Source: Larimichthys crocea (taxonomy: Eukaryota > Chordata > Actinopteri > Sciaenidae). Taken from it: 64,000 bases of DNA. The notes below the pieces were generated by a model. That model saw only the letters and a list, made by a program, of their open reading frames with translations. It did no database searches and had not been told where the DNA came from. Positions 15,241-28,063 of the stretch are shown in pieces (position 1 is the stretch's first letter; each line of letters starts with the position of its first letter). The position numbers and the translations under genes were made by a program. Where the stretch lies: assembly GCF_000972845.2 (NCBI RefSeq), contig NC_040013.1, forward strand, positions 8,954,061 through 9,018,060, given 5' to 3'.

Positions 15241-17519
15241 CAGAATTAGTAAAATTATTTACATTCATTGTCTTTGTGACCTTATTTTCATGATGATTCA
15301 GATAACTCTCTGGAATATGCGCATTACAGCTCAAGCACAGTGCCTGTGTACTGTGGGAATATACACATACTGGCAATGCATCTTGGCTGATGTCTGATTT
15401 AGCTTTGAGCAGTGTGCGAGGTCAAAGCAGATGCTGCCTATATGCAGATAAGGCTGCAGCGATTGGAGCAGAAACGATTGCAATTCACGCTCTTGGGCTT
15501 TTTTCTTTACACAGTTTAGACAATGGAAAACAGGAGCACAACAGTACACGCTGCCATCATCAATCACCTCAGAGACTCAGTCGCTGTGATGTGTCAGAAG
15601 GATGAAAGGCATGATTCTCAGTGATAGGGCTGTTAAAAATTCAGGCTCCTGAGTCGATGGCATCGGGATGTGTTGTGGTAGGAGGTACCATCAGAGCTGA
15701 ACCAGCAGGGAAACTCATCTCACAGACCCACTGACTATGTTTACATGCACATCAGAATCTAGGTTATTAAGGGAAATCAGACATGGAGGCAGGAAATCAG
15801 GAAAGCATGTTTCCTATAATGATTGGTTTAAAAGTTGCCTATGCATGCACAACAGAAAACCAAGACATACCAAGTATTTTAAAGGATAAAGCTGGCATTA
15901 TATATACTGTATATACAGTACATGTATATACATTTATTACTGTCAACAAATCCCATCAAAGTGTCAGTGTGTCCTTCAGACTTTCCTACCCTTCCTATCC
16001 TATTTGTTCGTATTTCTGTAACACTTTTTCGCCTATTGATAGTTAAGAAATTATTTGTGACATTTCAACAGCTTATTTGTTCAACAATCCATCTATTTCA
16101 CAAATAATAATAATCTGTATCAAATGCTGGTTACATGGACAATACATATTGGGATATAATAAGGCTTGAAAATATGGGAGTTTCTTTTTTCTACCTCTTG
16201 ATGTTTTAATGACCCTTAATGTGAATTTTTGCAGTGAATTACACAAAACTGCACTGAGGGAAGTCTTCCAAGTGAAATGCGCCCGGTGATATACATATAG
16301 TGTCAAGGCTATACTATTAAATTCTTTAAATGGATGTGAGTCGGGTGTACCATTCACATAAATTTAAGTCTCCCCATTGGCACACATTACTCATTTTTCA
16401 ATCTCAGTTTGGAAGTATCTATCAAATTTGATGAAACCTCTCAAACTCAAGATGGTGGCAGATTTTAAGGGGGAATGCAGCCCCTGTACTGGGAGTTCTA
16501 AGTCATCTGTTAATCAGAGACAACCGTGATTATGCTAGTTGTGAAGCTTTTCTCTCATTTCTCAATTTGTATGCCCATCATTGCCAAGAGTTGCCTAACT
16601 ATATCCATTCTGAAATTCTTGACACGAGCATTGCAGTGTTGGCTGCTGTTGCAATATTTCCACCCTCCTCCCAATGGACATATTGGGTAATAAATATGAG
16701 ATCCACCAGTACTGTCTCGCGCAGATGATGTTATTAGACTTGCCAGCCTGAGGCATCAGCTGTGTGTATTGGACGTCTGTCAGAGCAGAATCCTCCCCCT
16801 CCCCCTACTCGAGACTCCCTCCTGTGCTGAAACCAACTGGTCCAGAAATTGCATGCCAGACTCGTGGAGAGTCCCAGAGACCCCTCTTTGGTCTGTGTCC
16901 AAGTCAAAATAAAGTATGGCGCTGAAATCCCCTGCACTCATTATATAGAAGTAAGACAAGAATCTCCTCTTCTTCAGGCCAGCTTCATTGTGGAATCAGG
17001 GTGAAGTTAGTCTGCAAAGAGGGTCGTGTGGAGGGTAGAGTTTCAGGCTTTGCTTTAAAGATGCCTCCTCCCAAACTCTGCTGATGGCCTGTTGTGCAGT
17101 TTGAATAACATTCCAGTGTTGGATTAATATAAAAATGAAATGAGGAGAGCGAAAAGAGAGGCGGGGTGGACAGTCACTTGAGCTCTGGGCACCCCAATGT
17201 TTGTATGAGCTAGAGGTGGTTGATCCCAGAAATTGAGTCAGTATTGTTCTGAGAGGTTGTGAAGTTTTGGATCAAAAAGGATAATCAGAAATGCAAAAAA
17301 AGCAACATGGCATCGGAGTCAGTGTCAGAATGATTTGACACAGTCAACATGAGTCAGTAGACAACCCTGAGACTTTCTAAAATTACAACAAATGGTAGTG
17401 CAGATGGGCATCATGGCGTTACATCTTTGTCTCATTTTTGTCAAAATGCAGGGTTGTCACTCTGGGTTAAGCATGGTTAGAGTCTAGATCCACAGTAGCA
17501 GCTGTGAGACTCTACTTAG

Positions 17520-17900
17520 GCATAGCTGTGCTTTGAACCAAGTACTAACAACAATATGCTACCAAATTCATGCTGATTATGTTGACAAGCTGATGTTTAG
17601 CCGGTGTTTACTATGTTCACTGTCAACATTCATGGAAATGTTAAATTAATTTTACAGGTATTTGGTCATAAATACGTATGATGAAACTTTAAACTCTGAC
17701 CTGACTAAAGGTCGGGGCATCATCAAAGTGATTGGGATTCATTGTCTGGCAGTGATGAATGTCTAAAAAAAAAAATAATCGTAATCCATCTCACAGTTGT
17801 TAAGATATTTAAGTCTGGACCAAAATGGTTAACCAAATGTCTGACTGATCCCCAGAGCTATGCCACTAGTTCATAATAGACAAATTTATCCGTTAATCTA
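17520..17900 (+). repeat. Teleost interspersed repeat copy 1 (GTCTGGACCAAA family)
   Basis: Ordered landmarks: ATGTTTAGCCGGTGTTTACTATGTTCAC, split here as ATGTTTAGCCGGTG and TTTACTATGTTCAC; ACAGGTATTTGGTCATAAAT; TGATGAATGTCTAAAAA; AATCCATCTCACAGTTGTTA; GTCTGGACCAAAATGGTTAA; ATCCCCAGAGCTATGCCACT. The same landmarks in the same order occur at 22850-23385 and 35060-35400. It is a common percomorph family. I see no terminal inverted repeats and no open frame, so the class stays open. Confidence 0.7.
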
Positions 17901-18916
17901 ATTTGGCTCAAAAGGCACTATAAAGATTGTTAATTGGGTTAAAAAATGACTCTGGCATTAAACAACTAGCTAGATGACTTCTCTTTAAAACCTTATGGGC
18001 CAATCTTTTTGGCCAAATTAAATACAGGTTGCGCCCAGAGACCTCCCTGTATTGATGTGTTCAATATTGACTGGGAAAAGGCCAATGCCATCAACCAAGA
18101 GTCTTCTGTTATCCCGTCTGCATAAACAGGAGGCAATCTCATTAAAAAGACTGTGCTCCGAGTGGGTCTGCGAAATTTCCACTTATTTGGGGTGCGGTAC
18201 TCTGGAAAGTCAAAAGCAATTACTGACTTCCTTGCTTTCATCCGCTCTGTGTAGAGGGCAGAATGGCGTTTGTGGCTGTGGCGTAAGTGGACGAATAACA
18301 TTACACCAGAGTACAATTAGGACTTGGACCTGGGTCACAAGTCATGATGATTCTATGCTATGTCAATTAAAGTGCGCTTTAGAGAGGCAGAGAAAGAACC
18401 AACTGTATTAGACTGTTTGTCATAAAAGAAAGTGTGTGTTTATGCACTTGCTCTTTCTTCCACAGTGTATTCCAGCTGCCAATAAATTGACAATGTTACA
18501 TTTCTACATAGGATCTGGGTGCAAACCCTGTTATTATACTTTCCAGTCCTATCATACCACAATTGTCAGGCCTTCCAGGTCCATCTACCCAAACCCTTTA
18601 TTTGAATCCATATTGTGCATTTTTAATTCTTGGACTACAGGCTGTTTCTTTGAAACGCTGTCCAACGTAGACGCCTGTAAAAGTCCAGTGTGTGTATGTG
18701 GGTGCACATGCGTGTAAGCTCCGATCACTGTCCTGTAAAAGCCATGGTTTACAGTCTGTTCCTGTACTTTGACATTCGCTAACTATCCCCGACCGTTATG
18801 TGGCTGCCTCACCCCGGGAGACCTCCGCTTTTAGATTTAGAAAGGTTGCCTGCTGAGTCCAACCCAAACACATTTCTGCCGCTCAGCCAAGAGAACACAG
18901 GGCAAGGTCATTGGAT

Positions 18917-18918
<2 letters not shown>

Positions 18919-18953
<35 letters not shown>
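18919..18953. repeat. (TG)n microsatellite
   Basis: A pure run of about 17 TG units between GGATGG and TTTTCATG. Long pure TG runs are usually polymorphic and can adopt Z-DNA. Confidence 0.95.
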
Positions 18954-18958
<5 letters not shown>

Positions 18959-20043
18959 TGCCACACCCCGAAGTGTGTCTGAGTGCATAAAAAAACACAA
19001 AGGCACACACAGGTCGCAGAGTGTCCTGTCCTCCCCCCGTGTGTACTACATCTACTGTTCGTTCATGTTTTGATTTGACACATAGAGCATCTAACTAACC
19101 TGCCTCCCGCGGGTGGAACAGCCATTCTTAGCATCAACATGGTGTCAATGTGGTTCTCTCTTTGTGGTCCCCAATCCACTTTATGTTTATGATTGTTCCC
19201 CGATCCCTTGTGTTTGCGGATTTGTACTTTAAACTAAGTCTCTAATGAATTAAATGGAATTAGTCAGCATCTAGTGAAATTAAACTGCTACATCCTAAAT
19301 GGCTTTTTTTGTAAATAACTCATGAGAGTGCATGTTGCTGACTCCATTACACAAGTACTACATTAGTTGGAGTCTTTCCAAAAAATCTCATGTTTCATGT
19401 GTTCAGTTACAGCAAATACAGTGTACTTAGTGAGCTGCAGGAAAAAGACTATATCAAAAAGAAGAGGAGGAAGCTTACTTGAAATTCAGGAGACATTTAG
19501 ATTGAGGTTGATATAACCCTGGAGGCCCCAGACATCTCATCAGGTTTTAGAACTCGTGGTAAGGCTAGGCACCTCGAGACCAGCCGTGATTTGTCAGACC
19601 TTAGAGCATTTGACTCGACAAGAGAGGAGAGTATTGCTTCCTTTGTCCGGAGACATACCCCATGAGGATGTTTGCCCAGACCAATCAGACTTTCATCAAA
19701 CTCCATTCTATACTAGTCCGAGTGAGGACTAAGGGACCCTACAGCCCGCAAGCTGTCTACACTTCTTCCACACTTTACTCGGCAGACACCTCTTCCCTGT
19801 GGCTTGAAAAAACAAAATACCCAATTATAAATGATTATCTTTGAGCATTTTTTGATAAGTTGGACTTGGGGAGGACAGGAGGAAGAAGTGTTGGCAACTA
19901 GGAGGACCTCCTCGGCATGACCTAGACCATAATGACGTGGAAATAGGTTATAAGATCTTAGCTGGCCTGGCAGCCGTTGCCATTTGCCATCAACCATTTA
20001 ATTATTTCTTTTTGTAGCAGTTTGCATGGCCCAACCGTGTGTA

Positions 20044-20127
20044 AAATATATATATATATATATATATATCTATATTTATATATATAATATATTATCTATA
20101 TATATATATTATTTTTTTTTTTTTTTA
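20044..20127. repeat. AT-rich simple repeat with poly(T)
   Basis: Interrupted TA dinucleotide runs with CTATAT breaks, followed by a T tract from about 20110. Low complexity; no gene. Confidence 0.95.
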
Positions 20128-20846
20128 TATCTGTGAATACCTTGTAGTAGTAATCACATTCTTCCTGTATTTTGAACTGTTTGAAAAAAGATGGTCCTTG
20201 AACTTTCTACCAGGCAAGTTTGTTCTTGCTCGCAAATTGATCACTCCAAAGCCAGGTCACTGAGGTCCTGACTAGAGAAGCTCTCTCGCATTTCAGCCGG
20301 CGTTTTCTAAAAAGCTGCAAGAAAACACGAGGCGCCTACAAAGCATTTCACCACGATGACCCTTGACCTCTGTGTCAACTATGTTTGGATGATTATCCAC
20401 CTTTAAACACCGGGTGAATACGCATGTCTGATTCAACAAGGAAATGGACTATTAATGTCCACACAGACCAAGTGTTTACTCTGTTTTTTTCTCTACATTT
20501 TTTCAACCTCTTAACGTTATCTTTGAGTCTTTTGTAGACGTGCCACATTTAAAGACTATTTTAAGTCAGTTTTTCCAGTCAAGCTGATTCACTTTGATTC
20601 AGGTCAAAGCAGCACAGAAAATACATTGGTGAATGTAGACCAACACTCTGAATGAGTTTTGCAGAGTTGCAGAAGACTGGTGTGATATCATTAAAGTTCT
20701 TGCTAGCTAGTTTATTGTTTAGAGAAAGAATAACTCACAGTGCAAGACTCATTCATTGATGATACATCATATTTGAAATAAAGATTGTACAGCTAGAGAA
20801 CTGTACCAAGTATTGCAAGACAATGTATGCAAAACAATCTTTTCTT

Positions 20847-20862
20847 AAAAAAAAAAAAAAAA
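20847..20862. repeat. Poly(A) run (16 nt)
   Basis: An uninterrupted A16 after TTTTCTT. No retrotransposon body was recognised directly upstream, so it is scored only as a homopolymer. Confidence 0.9.
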
Positions 20863-21734
20863 GCCAGAATTATTCATGTGTTGTATTTATTAATTTTATT
20901 TTGACCTGATTTCGGTGAAACAGCAGCAAAAGACAGAAAAGGTAAAAAGCTGGACAAAGAAATGATCACAAAAGAATGTTTTTCATTTCCCTGGTTTGAG
21001 AATCAATAATGCCTTTCAACAAAACACACCACAATATATTGCAGCATTGATTATTTGTTCACACCTTCGTATTGATATTTGCACATTCAGGAACATTGCA
21101 GCGACCAGGACATTTCACACAATAACAGGCAGAGCAGGTTCGAACAAAAGATGTTTGGGCTGAAATGTCAACAGTTCGGAATAAAAGGGGCACTTCACGT
21201 GTTGGCAGTGGAGCGGTGAATCCTTTTTTCCTTCTGTGTTCACAAATTATACTGTCATAACATTCCTCAGAGGGATAAAATTATTATATTAAGAAGGAAA
21301 TATGTTTCAAATGTTATGTTACAGTATGTAAAAAATTAATTGTGTCATTAAAATTAATGAGACTAACAAAACAATGCAGAATTTGATCAAAACTAAATTT
21401 CTGTAGTGATATTATGCAACTTCATGAATAAGAAACAGTATATCATAAAAAACTATAACTCACATTGAGAGGGTTTTCCCTTATGGTGGCTAATGTAGAA
21501 GAAATTGTAGAATGAAAAGGCTCTTCACTTTGCTATACTGTTGAGCTGTTGTTAACATTTAGTATTATCCTTTAATTGTCATTTGTCACAATGGCTGCTG
21601 CTCAACAAAAGTTTTCTTTGTTTGCTCTCTGTATAAAATGAGTAAACCCGTGGGGAGCAAAGAAAGAAATGATTTATTTTCTAAACTGCCACCACAGTTT
21701 TCTGATTTTCTGACATCTTCCCATGTTTTCTTTC

Positions 21735-21831
21735 AGTCAATAGTGTGTTTACTGTGCCTCATGCTGCTACTGGATGCGCTGAATTTCCCTCGTGATCAAT
21801 AAAGTATCTATCTATCTATCTATTTATGAAC
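21735..21831 (+). mobile_element. Non-LTR retrotransposon (LINE or SINE) 3' tail
   Basis: The sequence GAATTTCCCTCGTGATCAAT, then AAAGTATC and about four further TATC units (21805-21823), is the usual 3' terminus of a group of fish non-LTR elements: a conserved tail followed by a short tandem repeat. Only about 70-90 bp of the element is present, as expected from 5' truncation on insertion. No reverse transcriptase sequence remains. Confidence 0.65.
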
Positions 21832-22849
21832 ATTTAGTGGACATTGATGGATACAAAGGCATATATACACACACACCTGTCTTCTCTTCAAACCACTAGA
21901 TCTTTCTGTTTCTTTCTTCCTCTTTCACCCCCTTCTTCTACATTTAATTGAGCTGTGAGCGGTGTCCAGGTGGAACCCATTTGAATTCCCTCTGGCCATG
22001 ACCATTGTGGTTGCTTGTGGCACAGTCATACCTCTCATTTCCAGACCATTTACAACATATTCTTGCCATCGGTAACACTCATGCTCAATTTGTGGTCAAA
22101 AACACTAACATAGACATGGAGGACCAGATGGAAGGGAGAATTAACATTGTAATCAACTCTGTAGAGAGTGCATGCAGCAGGATACATAATGTACTCTTGT
22201 GCATCACATTAGCCAAGCCAGGGATGCTATGCAATTCATGTTTTAAGATTTCATTATATTCTGTGCACTTGGCTTAGCATCAGATAATGATATTGAAATG
22301 CATGCGCCATTGGGATCAGTGTTATTGACACTGGAATTTGCTGTACCTCTGATTCAGACGCTAAGCTGAAATTGCTGTTGTTGTTTGTGTGTGTCTGTGT
22401 GCGTATGTGATTCCCCCCCACCCTCTCTTCTCAAATCTGGCAGGGAATGAAGTGCCTATTGGAAAATTATGCAAATGTAGTTATAGAGAATACAAAATGC
22501 AGCGAAATTGAGACCTGAAAAAGTCAAATACAGATAAAAAGAAAATAAAAGGAGGAGTTTTTTTGTTTTTTTAGCAGATGCCCTTGGCTCAGAGCCTGTG
22601 CTGAAAAATGATAGAAAAATCGCTTCAGCTTTGTTTAACGTGTGAAAGGGTGTGGCCTGTATTGTGTTTTTTTTTTGTATGCCTCAGAGCTCATAGTTAC
22701 AGTGCTGCACATGGTTTACAACTGTCCGTATGTTGTCCATTTTGAAAACAGCAAAGAGCTTTGATAGATGGACGGCCATACCATTTTGGTAGCCAGTCAA
22801 AAGTGTCCAATTATCAGCTCATTCATACAGTTTCTACACAGTCTAACTA

Positions 22850-23385
22850 GGTGCTATGTAAGACTGTACTTCTTCTTTTGTCCTTTGCTTCGAGCTAATT
22901 GGTAACATCTGCATGATAACATGCTCACAGTGACAATACTAATATGCTAAATAAGCTCTATCTGATGTGTTGACATGTTAATATTTGCTCATTAGCGCTA
23001 AACAGCTGTCAATCATGTACAAAGTACAGCTGTCCATCATGGGAATATTATTAGTTCTGTAATTACAATTCATTAATGGTAACACATCCAATGGTTGTTG
23101 AGGCATTTAAACTGAAAAGCCACAAATGTGTACCTACTGGTGGCGTTAGAGGATGCATTGTCTGGGAACCATGAATGGGGATAACATTATCACACGTTGT
23201 TAGGAAACATCATGTGATCGTGTGGATGAAATTTCATGACAATCCACTAAGTAATTGCGAAATTTCACTACAAAAAAAGCAAAGTCAGTGGACTTTATCA
23301 ACTAGGGATCATGAATTGGACCAAAGTGGTTGGCTTATGCTGCTAACATGGCAACAAATCATGTTAAGACTGTGGTGCTAAAGAT
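22850..23385 (+). repeat. Teleost interspersed repeat copy 2 (GTCTGGACCAAA family), longest in window
   Basis: Landmarks: TGACAATACTAATATGCTA at 22931-22949, identical to the copy at 35117-35135; CATTAGCGCTAAACAGCTGT; AAGTACAGCTGTCCATCATG; CTGGTGGCGTTAGAGGA; TCTGGGAACCATGAAT; AAATTTCATGACAATCCACT; TGGACCAAAGTGGTTGGCT; ATGCTGCTAACATGGC. It carries the internally repeated double-module structure typical of this percomorph family. No open frame of note. Confidence 0.7.
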
Positions 23386-23879
23386 TAGGTCATGGTTTTT
23401 TTGCCATATATATCCATCATAGCCATAACCCTGCCAATACTGTCTTTTTGTATCTTGGAAAACTGCTCTTGTCAGCGCAATTCATTGGTAATATATTGAT
23501 GCAGCTGTCTAAACAGAAATCCATACAGAACTCCCTTTGAGGTCACAGTGTTTTCTGAAATCTATATACTAGATCTCTTTCTCTGTATGACCGTGAAAAC
23601 TGGAAGTACATTTGCTACGTGCACCGTTCAGTTTAGTCCCCCGCAGTCATGCAACGCGCCGCCTTTTAGCTATCGTCCAAAATCAAGCCTGGCCACATAA
23701 TGACTTGCAGTGTTTGTGGACACAGCATGCCAATTGCTCCTGGTTGGTGATTAATGGCCAACAGGTAAGGGTTGTCATGGTAACCTGCCCACCTGAGCCA
23801 CTATAGCAACAGCAGCTGAACTGAAGGCTGTATGTTGGATTCAGTCTACAAATCATGACCTTCATATATCAGCTAATGT

Positions 23880-24115
23880 CCCTTTACATCTAAATCTCTT
23901 TAATTCTCCATTTTTGTATTCATCGATGAATCCATTCCATCCGTCTTTCGCATTCATCTCACTGATATCCTTTCTCTCCGTCTGTCCTCCCACCCTCTTA
24001 TCCTCTTTCACATTTCTCCCTTTTCCCAATTCTTGATAGTCCATCCCTCTCTCTTCCCTGTCCTCCCCATTACCCCGCCTCTTTCTCTCTTTCTTCCTCT
24101 GTCTGGGATCCATTT
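23880..24115 (+). repeat. Pyrimidine-rich low-complexity tract
   Basis: About 235 nt of plus-strand sequence dominated by C and T (CTTTCTCTCCGTCTGTCCTC, CCTCTTTCTCTCTTTCTTCC). Interrupted, without a fixed unit. It is immediately followed by a purine-rich stretch, GAGAGAAAGAGAGGGAGGAT, at about 24140. Confidence 0.7.
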
Positions 24116-24899
24116 GTGCTGCATTAGGCAAGATATGCTGAGAGAGAAAGAGAGGGAGGATAGAAAGAAGGAAGACGTGGAAAATGGATAGTGTCTGAGC
24201 TTTGCATTATAATGGAGAACTGTCTCAAGGCAGATCTGCCCTGCCTTTTAAAGCGATGCATCCATCTGCATTTATTCACCCAACTGTACGTCTGCACAGG
24301 CCTTTTGCTTTTTTCATTTTTTATTTCTCTCTCTTGTGGGAATGAAACCCATCCCTATTGTATGCTTGTGTGCTGTTAAATATTTGTAATGGTAATTTGT
24401 TTGATTTGTTTTGCAGCTACGTTTTTTTTTTTCTCTCTCCATTGTGTGTGCAAATCATTTCCTCTAATGGATAGTATTCGTATTGTCTTGCAGTTAGGAA
24501 GTGTTTGTGTGTCAGGAGGGGTTGCCATGTCTTTGTGTGCATGCAAGAAGGAGGGGTAGTCCTATTATTTAACCCAGGCCATCAGTCACACTCAACAAGC
24601 CTATCATATAGGGCCATTCAGAGACTGTGCTGGCTAAAGTTAGCGCTATTATCTGCCTGTCACTGGCTAGCTGTGTTAGGGTCCCTTGTGGAAAACCAAT
24701 TGTATGAGTGAATGCCTTGCTGCTCATGTTGTCAAGCTCCAGGGATGCGCACAGTACCTTTAAAAGAGCACTCTCCATTTACCTTCAAGTTTTCACACTT
24801 TTCAACTCGCATTAGAAAGTCACCGTTTTGACATTTCTGCTGTGTTTAGTATTATAAAAATGACCGCTCAATTCTAAACCATCTGCAAGGTTCAGATGC

Positions 24900-25125
24900 C
24901 TGACCGAGCGGAAAAAACAATCTTTAACTGTAGGAGAAAAGGATCATCACAGTTTTTCATCATCTCGGCTCATCTCCTAAGATTTCCGAGTGAGTGCTCA
25001 TCAATCAAACTGTATGCAGACAGTGTGCTTGATTAATATTCATTTTATATGAGACACTTCATTTGCATGAACACACTGCCTGTCTCATAAAAATTAGCAA
25101 ATCCTCACTGCTGCTGCGATAAGCA
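24900..25125. promoter_or_regulatory. Possible conserved non-coding element
   Basis: A repeat-free stretch rich in homeobox and POU-type words: CTTGATTAATATTCATTTTA and CTTCATTTGCATGAAC (octamer ATTTGCAT). Composition and word content resemble deeply conserved vertebrate enhancers. No alignment was possible, so this is a visual judgement. Confidence 0.25.
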
Positions 25126-25624
25126 TCTGGACATGAAACAGTTGAAAATCTGAGACATGGTACTTAACCCAGGAACACGATCCCACTTCATTACATTGTG
25201 TTACGTGGGAGGGCTTAAAGCAGGTGTGACTAGTAACATCATACTTAGTATGCCCCCATCAGATAACACCGAGGATCAAGTTTCACTTTGTTTCAGAAGC
25301 ATTGTATGGAACGCGCCCGGATTAATGAAAATCATCTTTGGTTTCCTTCAGGTCAGGAAGTGACAGATGGAGAAATGCCCTAAAGGTGGTGATGTGCATC
25401 AGTGTGATAGCTATCTCACCCTTTATATTTGGGTTACAGAGATCAGAGTGCTGCATGTGAATTCTTATCCATCATTATAAAAGCCTTGAAATGCAATTGT
25501 ATAGTTACAGCTAACCTGAAAGTCAAGTTAGGAATCTTTTGAAGACATTTGCTGATATATTTCACTTACCATTTAAAAATGTGGACATGCTTAAAGTAAT
25601 CCATCTTTATGACAATCATATCAG

Positions 25625-26015
25625 TAAAGCTGGAGCAATGGTCGATTAAACAATTAACAAATCCCCAGAAAAAGAATCCAATTTTTAAATCAACGTTTTT
25701 GACAATCAATTAATTGTTTCAGTGGTTTGTCAAGCAAAAATGCCAAACTTGCCTGTCCATCTTCTTACCTATCAGTATTTGCTGCTATTCTTTGTCATTT
25801 GTCAAAAAAAAATCTAAATTTATGGGTTTTGGACTGCTGGTTGGAAAAAAAAACAAGCAATTTGAGAGCATAACTTTGGGCTTTGTAAAATTGTAATTGG
25901 TGTTTTTCAATTTTTTTTAAATTTTACAGGCCTAACAATGAATGAATGAATAAATGAAGAAAGTATTCCTCAGACTAATCAGTAATGAAAATGGAAAATG
26001 GGTAAATAGCTGCAG
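25625..26015 (+). repeat. Percomorph interspersed repeat (GGTTTTGGACTGCTGGTTGG family)
   Basis: Ordered landmarks: AGCTGGAGCAATGGTCGATT, TCAAGCAAAAATGCCAAACT, TTTGCTGCTATTCTTTGTCA, GGGTTTTGGACTGCTGGTTG, AACAAGCAATTTGAGAGCAT, ACTTTGGGCTTTGTAAAATT, TTTTACAGGCCTAACAATGA, and a tail near AATCAGTAATGAAAATGG. I recognise this as one of the most frequent repeats in percomorph genomes. It appears close to full length and has no protein-coding capacity; the class is unresolved. Confidence 0.75.
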
Positions 26016-26959
26016 AAAAGTCTGTAACAATCTGATTTCTGCATCATTGTTTATATTGTAAAGAAAACAGTACAAAGACGATAGTACTCTCAATAATCAC
26101 ATTAATGAGCTGTTGTTCTTTTCAAATAGCATCAGGGAGACACTGACTCATATGTAAACTAGTAGTTGTGTATTTAAATATGAAAAGTACATGTAAAAAG
26201 CATGTAAAACAACAGGCATACTGTATTTTACTGCTGGCAAACTATTGCAGTCAGTAGAAAGAAAAGAAAGCAAAGGGAGCCAGAGACTATTTACAGCGAG
26301 AAGGCTGACCAGGCTGATATAAAATATATTAAATGGACTCCAACAATTTTCCATGAGAGAAATTACACTGTGGTGTTGACAGGTAATGCACCAAATGCCA
26401 AGCATATTGTGTTTTTTCTTTTTCTTTTTTTCCCCCTGTAGAATGTATTTGTTTCCAGCTTGCCCTTCAGATTTTAGTTTTATTTCAGCTGTTGTGTCAT
26501 TGACAAAGCACAGTCACACATCAGGCCTAATTACAACATAGCACATTCGACTCTCACCCAATTTGAGGAGCACAGGAGCGCTATCAGTGTCAAGATACTG
26601 TAGCGGGAGGTGTTTCGTAGTAAATCAGCAAAGCCAAATATCTTCTTTTCTAGCTTTTAACACTGGCATCTCATATTATTGCGTGTCTACAACACCTTTG
26701 CAGAAAGGTGTTTTTGTCATTTGCAATATAAAAATGAATAATGAATGTATATTTGAACTCACTGAAACTTATTCCACATCTAAGAAAAATTCCTATATAT
26801 TTTTTTTTCCTTTGGCATTTAAAGCCTCCATTACTCACAAGCCCCTTGAATGCAGCCTTAATTTTGGATCCAACTTAAATCAAGCTAATGGGTTCATTTC
26901 CCTTAACGCTGTTTGCCTCTCATTTGTCTTTTCCCTCAAAGTCACATGATTGCTTCAAG

Positions 26960-27350
26960 ACGACATATTTCCCCTCGTTAACTACTCCTGTTACCGTCTA
27001 TATCACACGGCTCCGTTTTGACTTAACTAGATAGAAAAGTCAATTAATTAAATCTGTCAGGTTTCATCTGGGCGCCGTTGGCACACGCGCAACTACTAGA
27101 ATAACAAAAAAACAACATCATCACCGATTAGGACAAAAAAAAAAAGTTGCAGGAAACATTAAGGCAGCCGTGAAGAAGTCTCCTTGATGTGGCTGAGAAC
27201 AGTGGCGGTCGCTGCTCGGCCTGCTAAATGTTGGCCAGCTTATCTAAGGGAGTTATACTAAATCCCCCTCAGTACAAGTACCCTTGAAACGTCAGCACCA
27301 TAATGTATCATAAGGCTCCTTCTGGAATACAAGACGAGTTGGCAATGCCG
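26960..27350. promoter_or_regulatory. Possible conserved non-coding element
   Basis: Repeat-free, balanced-composition DNA between a worn AT-rich region and exon A, with GTCAATTAATTAAATCTG, GGCGCCGTTGGCACACGCGC and GTTGGCCAGCTTATCTAAGG. It looks unlike the neutral AT-rich surroundings. Visual judgement only. Confidence 0.2.
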
Positions 27351-27862
27351 GACTAGCGCTGTCTTATTTTTTTTAACTTCCTCCGTTTCTTTTCTTTGAA
27401 CTGGGTCCAAACCCTTTTCATAAATATGTATTTTATGATGTGTTCATGCGTTCGTTTTTGTGGTTGATGGCGGTTCTCATTTGTAAGCACACGGATTTTT
27501 TATTTTTTTTATTTTGAAGGGTGGGAGGGCAAATTAACAACTGTGATAGTGAAGTGTTTTTCATTTTATGTGATAATTTCTAAGTAACACCTGAGCAAGT
27601 AGTTTCTGCTTTATTGGCTGTGCTGAGATATAGCGCATGGAGTCTCACTCAGTCTCACTCTTACATACACACACACACATTACATGCACACATTGATGCA
27701 CAGGGAGCTATATATTCTTATTGCCTTCCACCATAGAAACAGCCTCTATCTCCATCTACTTGACTGCATTTTTTTTTCTCTTGGTGACAGTTCGGGTGCA
27801 AACCTGCTAAAAAAGCCACATGCCAACAATCATATCACGGAAATATGATAGATGGTCAATAT

Positions 27863-27913
27863 AAGATATATAGTATATAGATATAGATATATATATATAT
27901 ATATAGATATATT
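27863..27913. repeat. AT-rich microsatellite
   Basis: TATAGTATATAGATATAGAT followed by a pure run of about eight TA units and GATATATTTC. Sixty bases further on lies a 44-bp tandem duplication. Confidence 0.95.
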
Positions 27914-27975
27914 TCAAACATGCCTGCTGTGTCTGTGTGTTCTTTTTAGTCTCTTTCTTTCCATTAACATTTGCT

Positions 27976-28063
27976 GCAAGGACTCTGTATTTGAATGTGA
28001 TTATTCCTGGAATAGTATTGCAAGGACTCTGTATTTGAATGTGATTATTCCTGGAATAGTATC
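27976..28063 (+). repeat. 44-bp tandem duplication, two copies
   Basis: The unit starts GCAAGGACTCTGTATTTGAA and ends GGAATAGTAT plus one base. Copy 1 spans 27976-28019 and copy 2 spans 28020-28063. They are identical except for the last base (T against C). Such identity points to a recent duplication or an assembly artefact. Confidence 0.95.
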
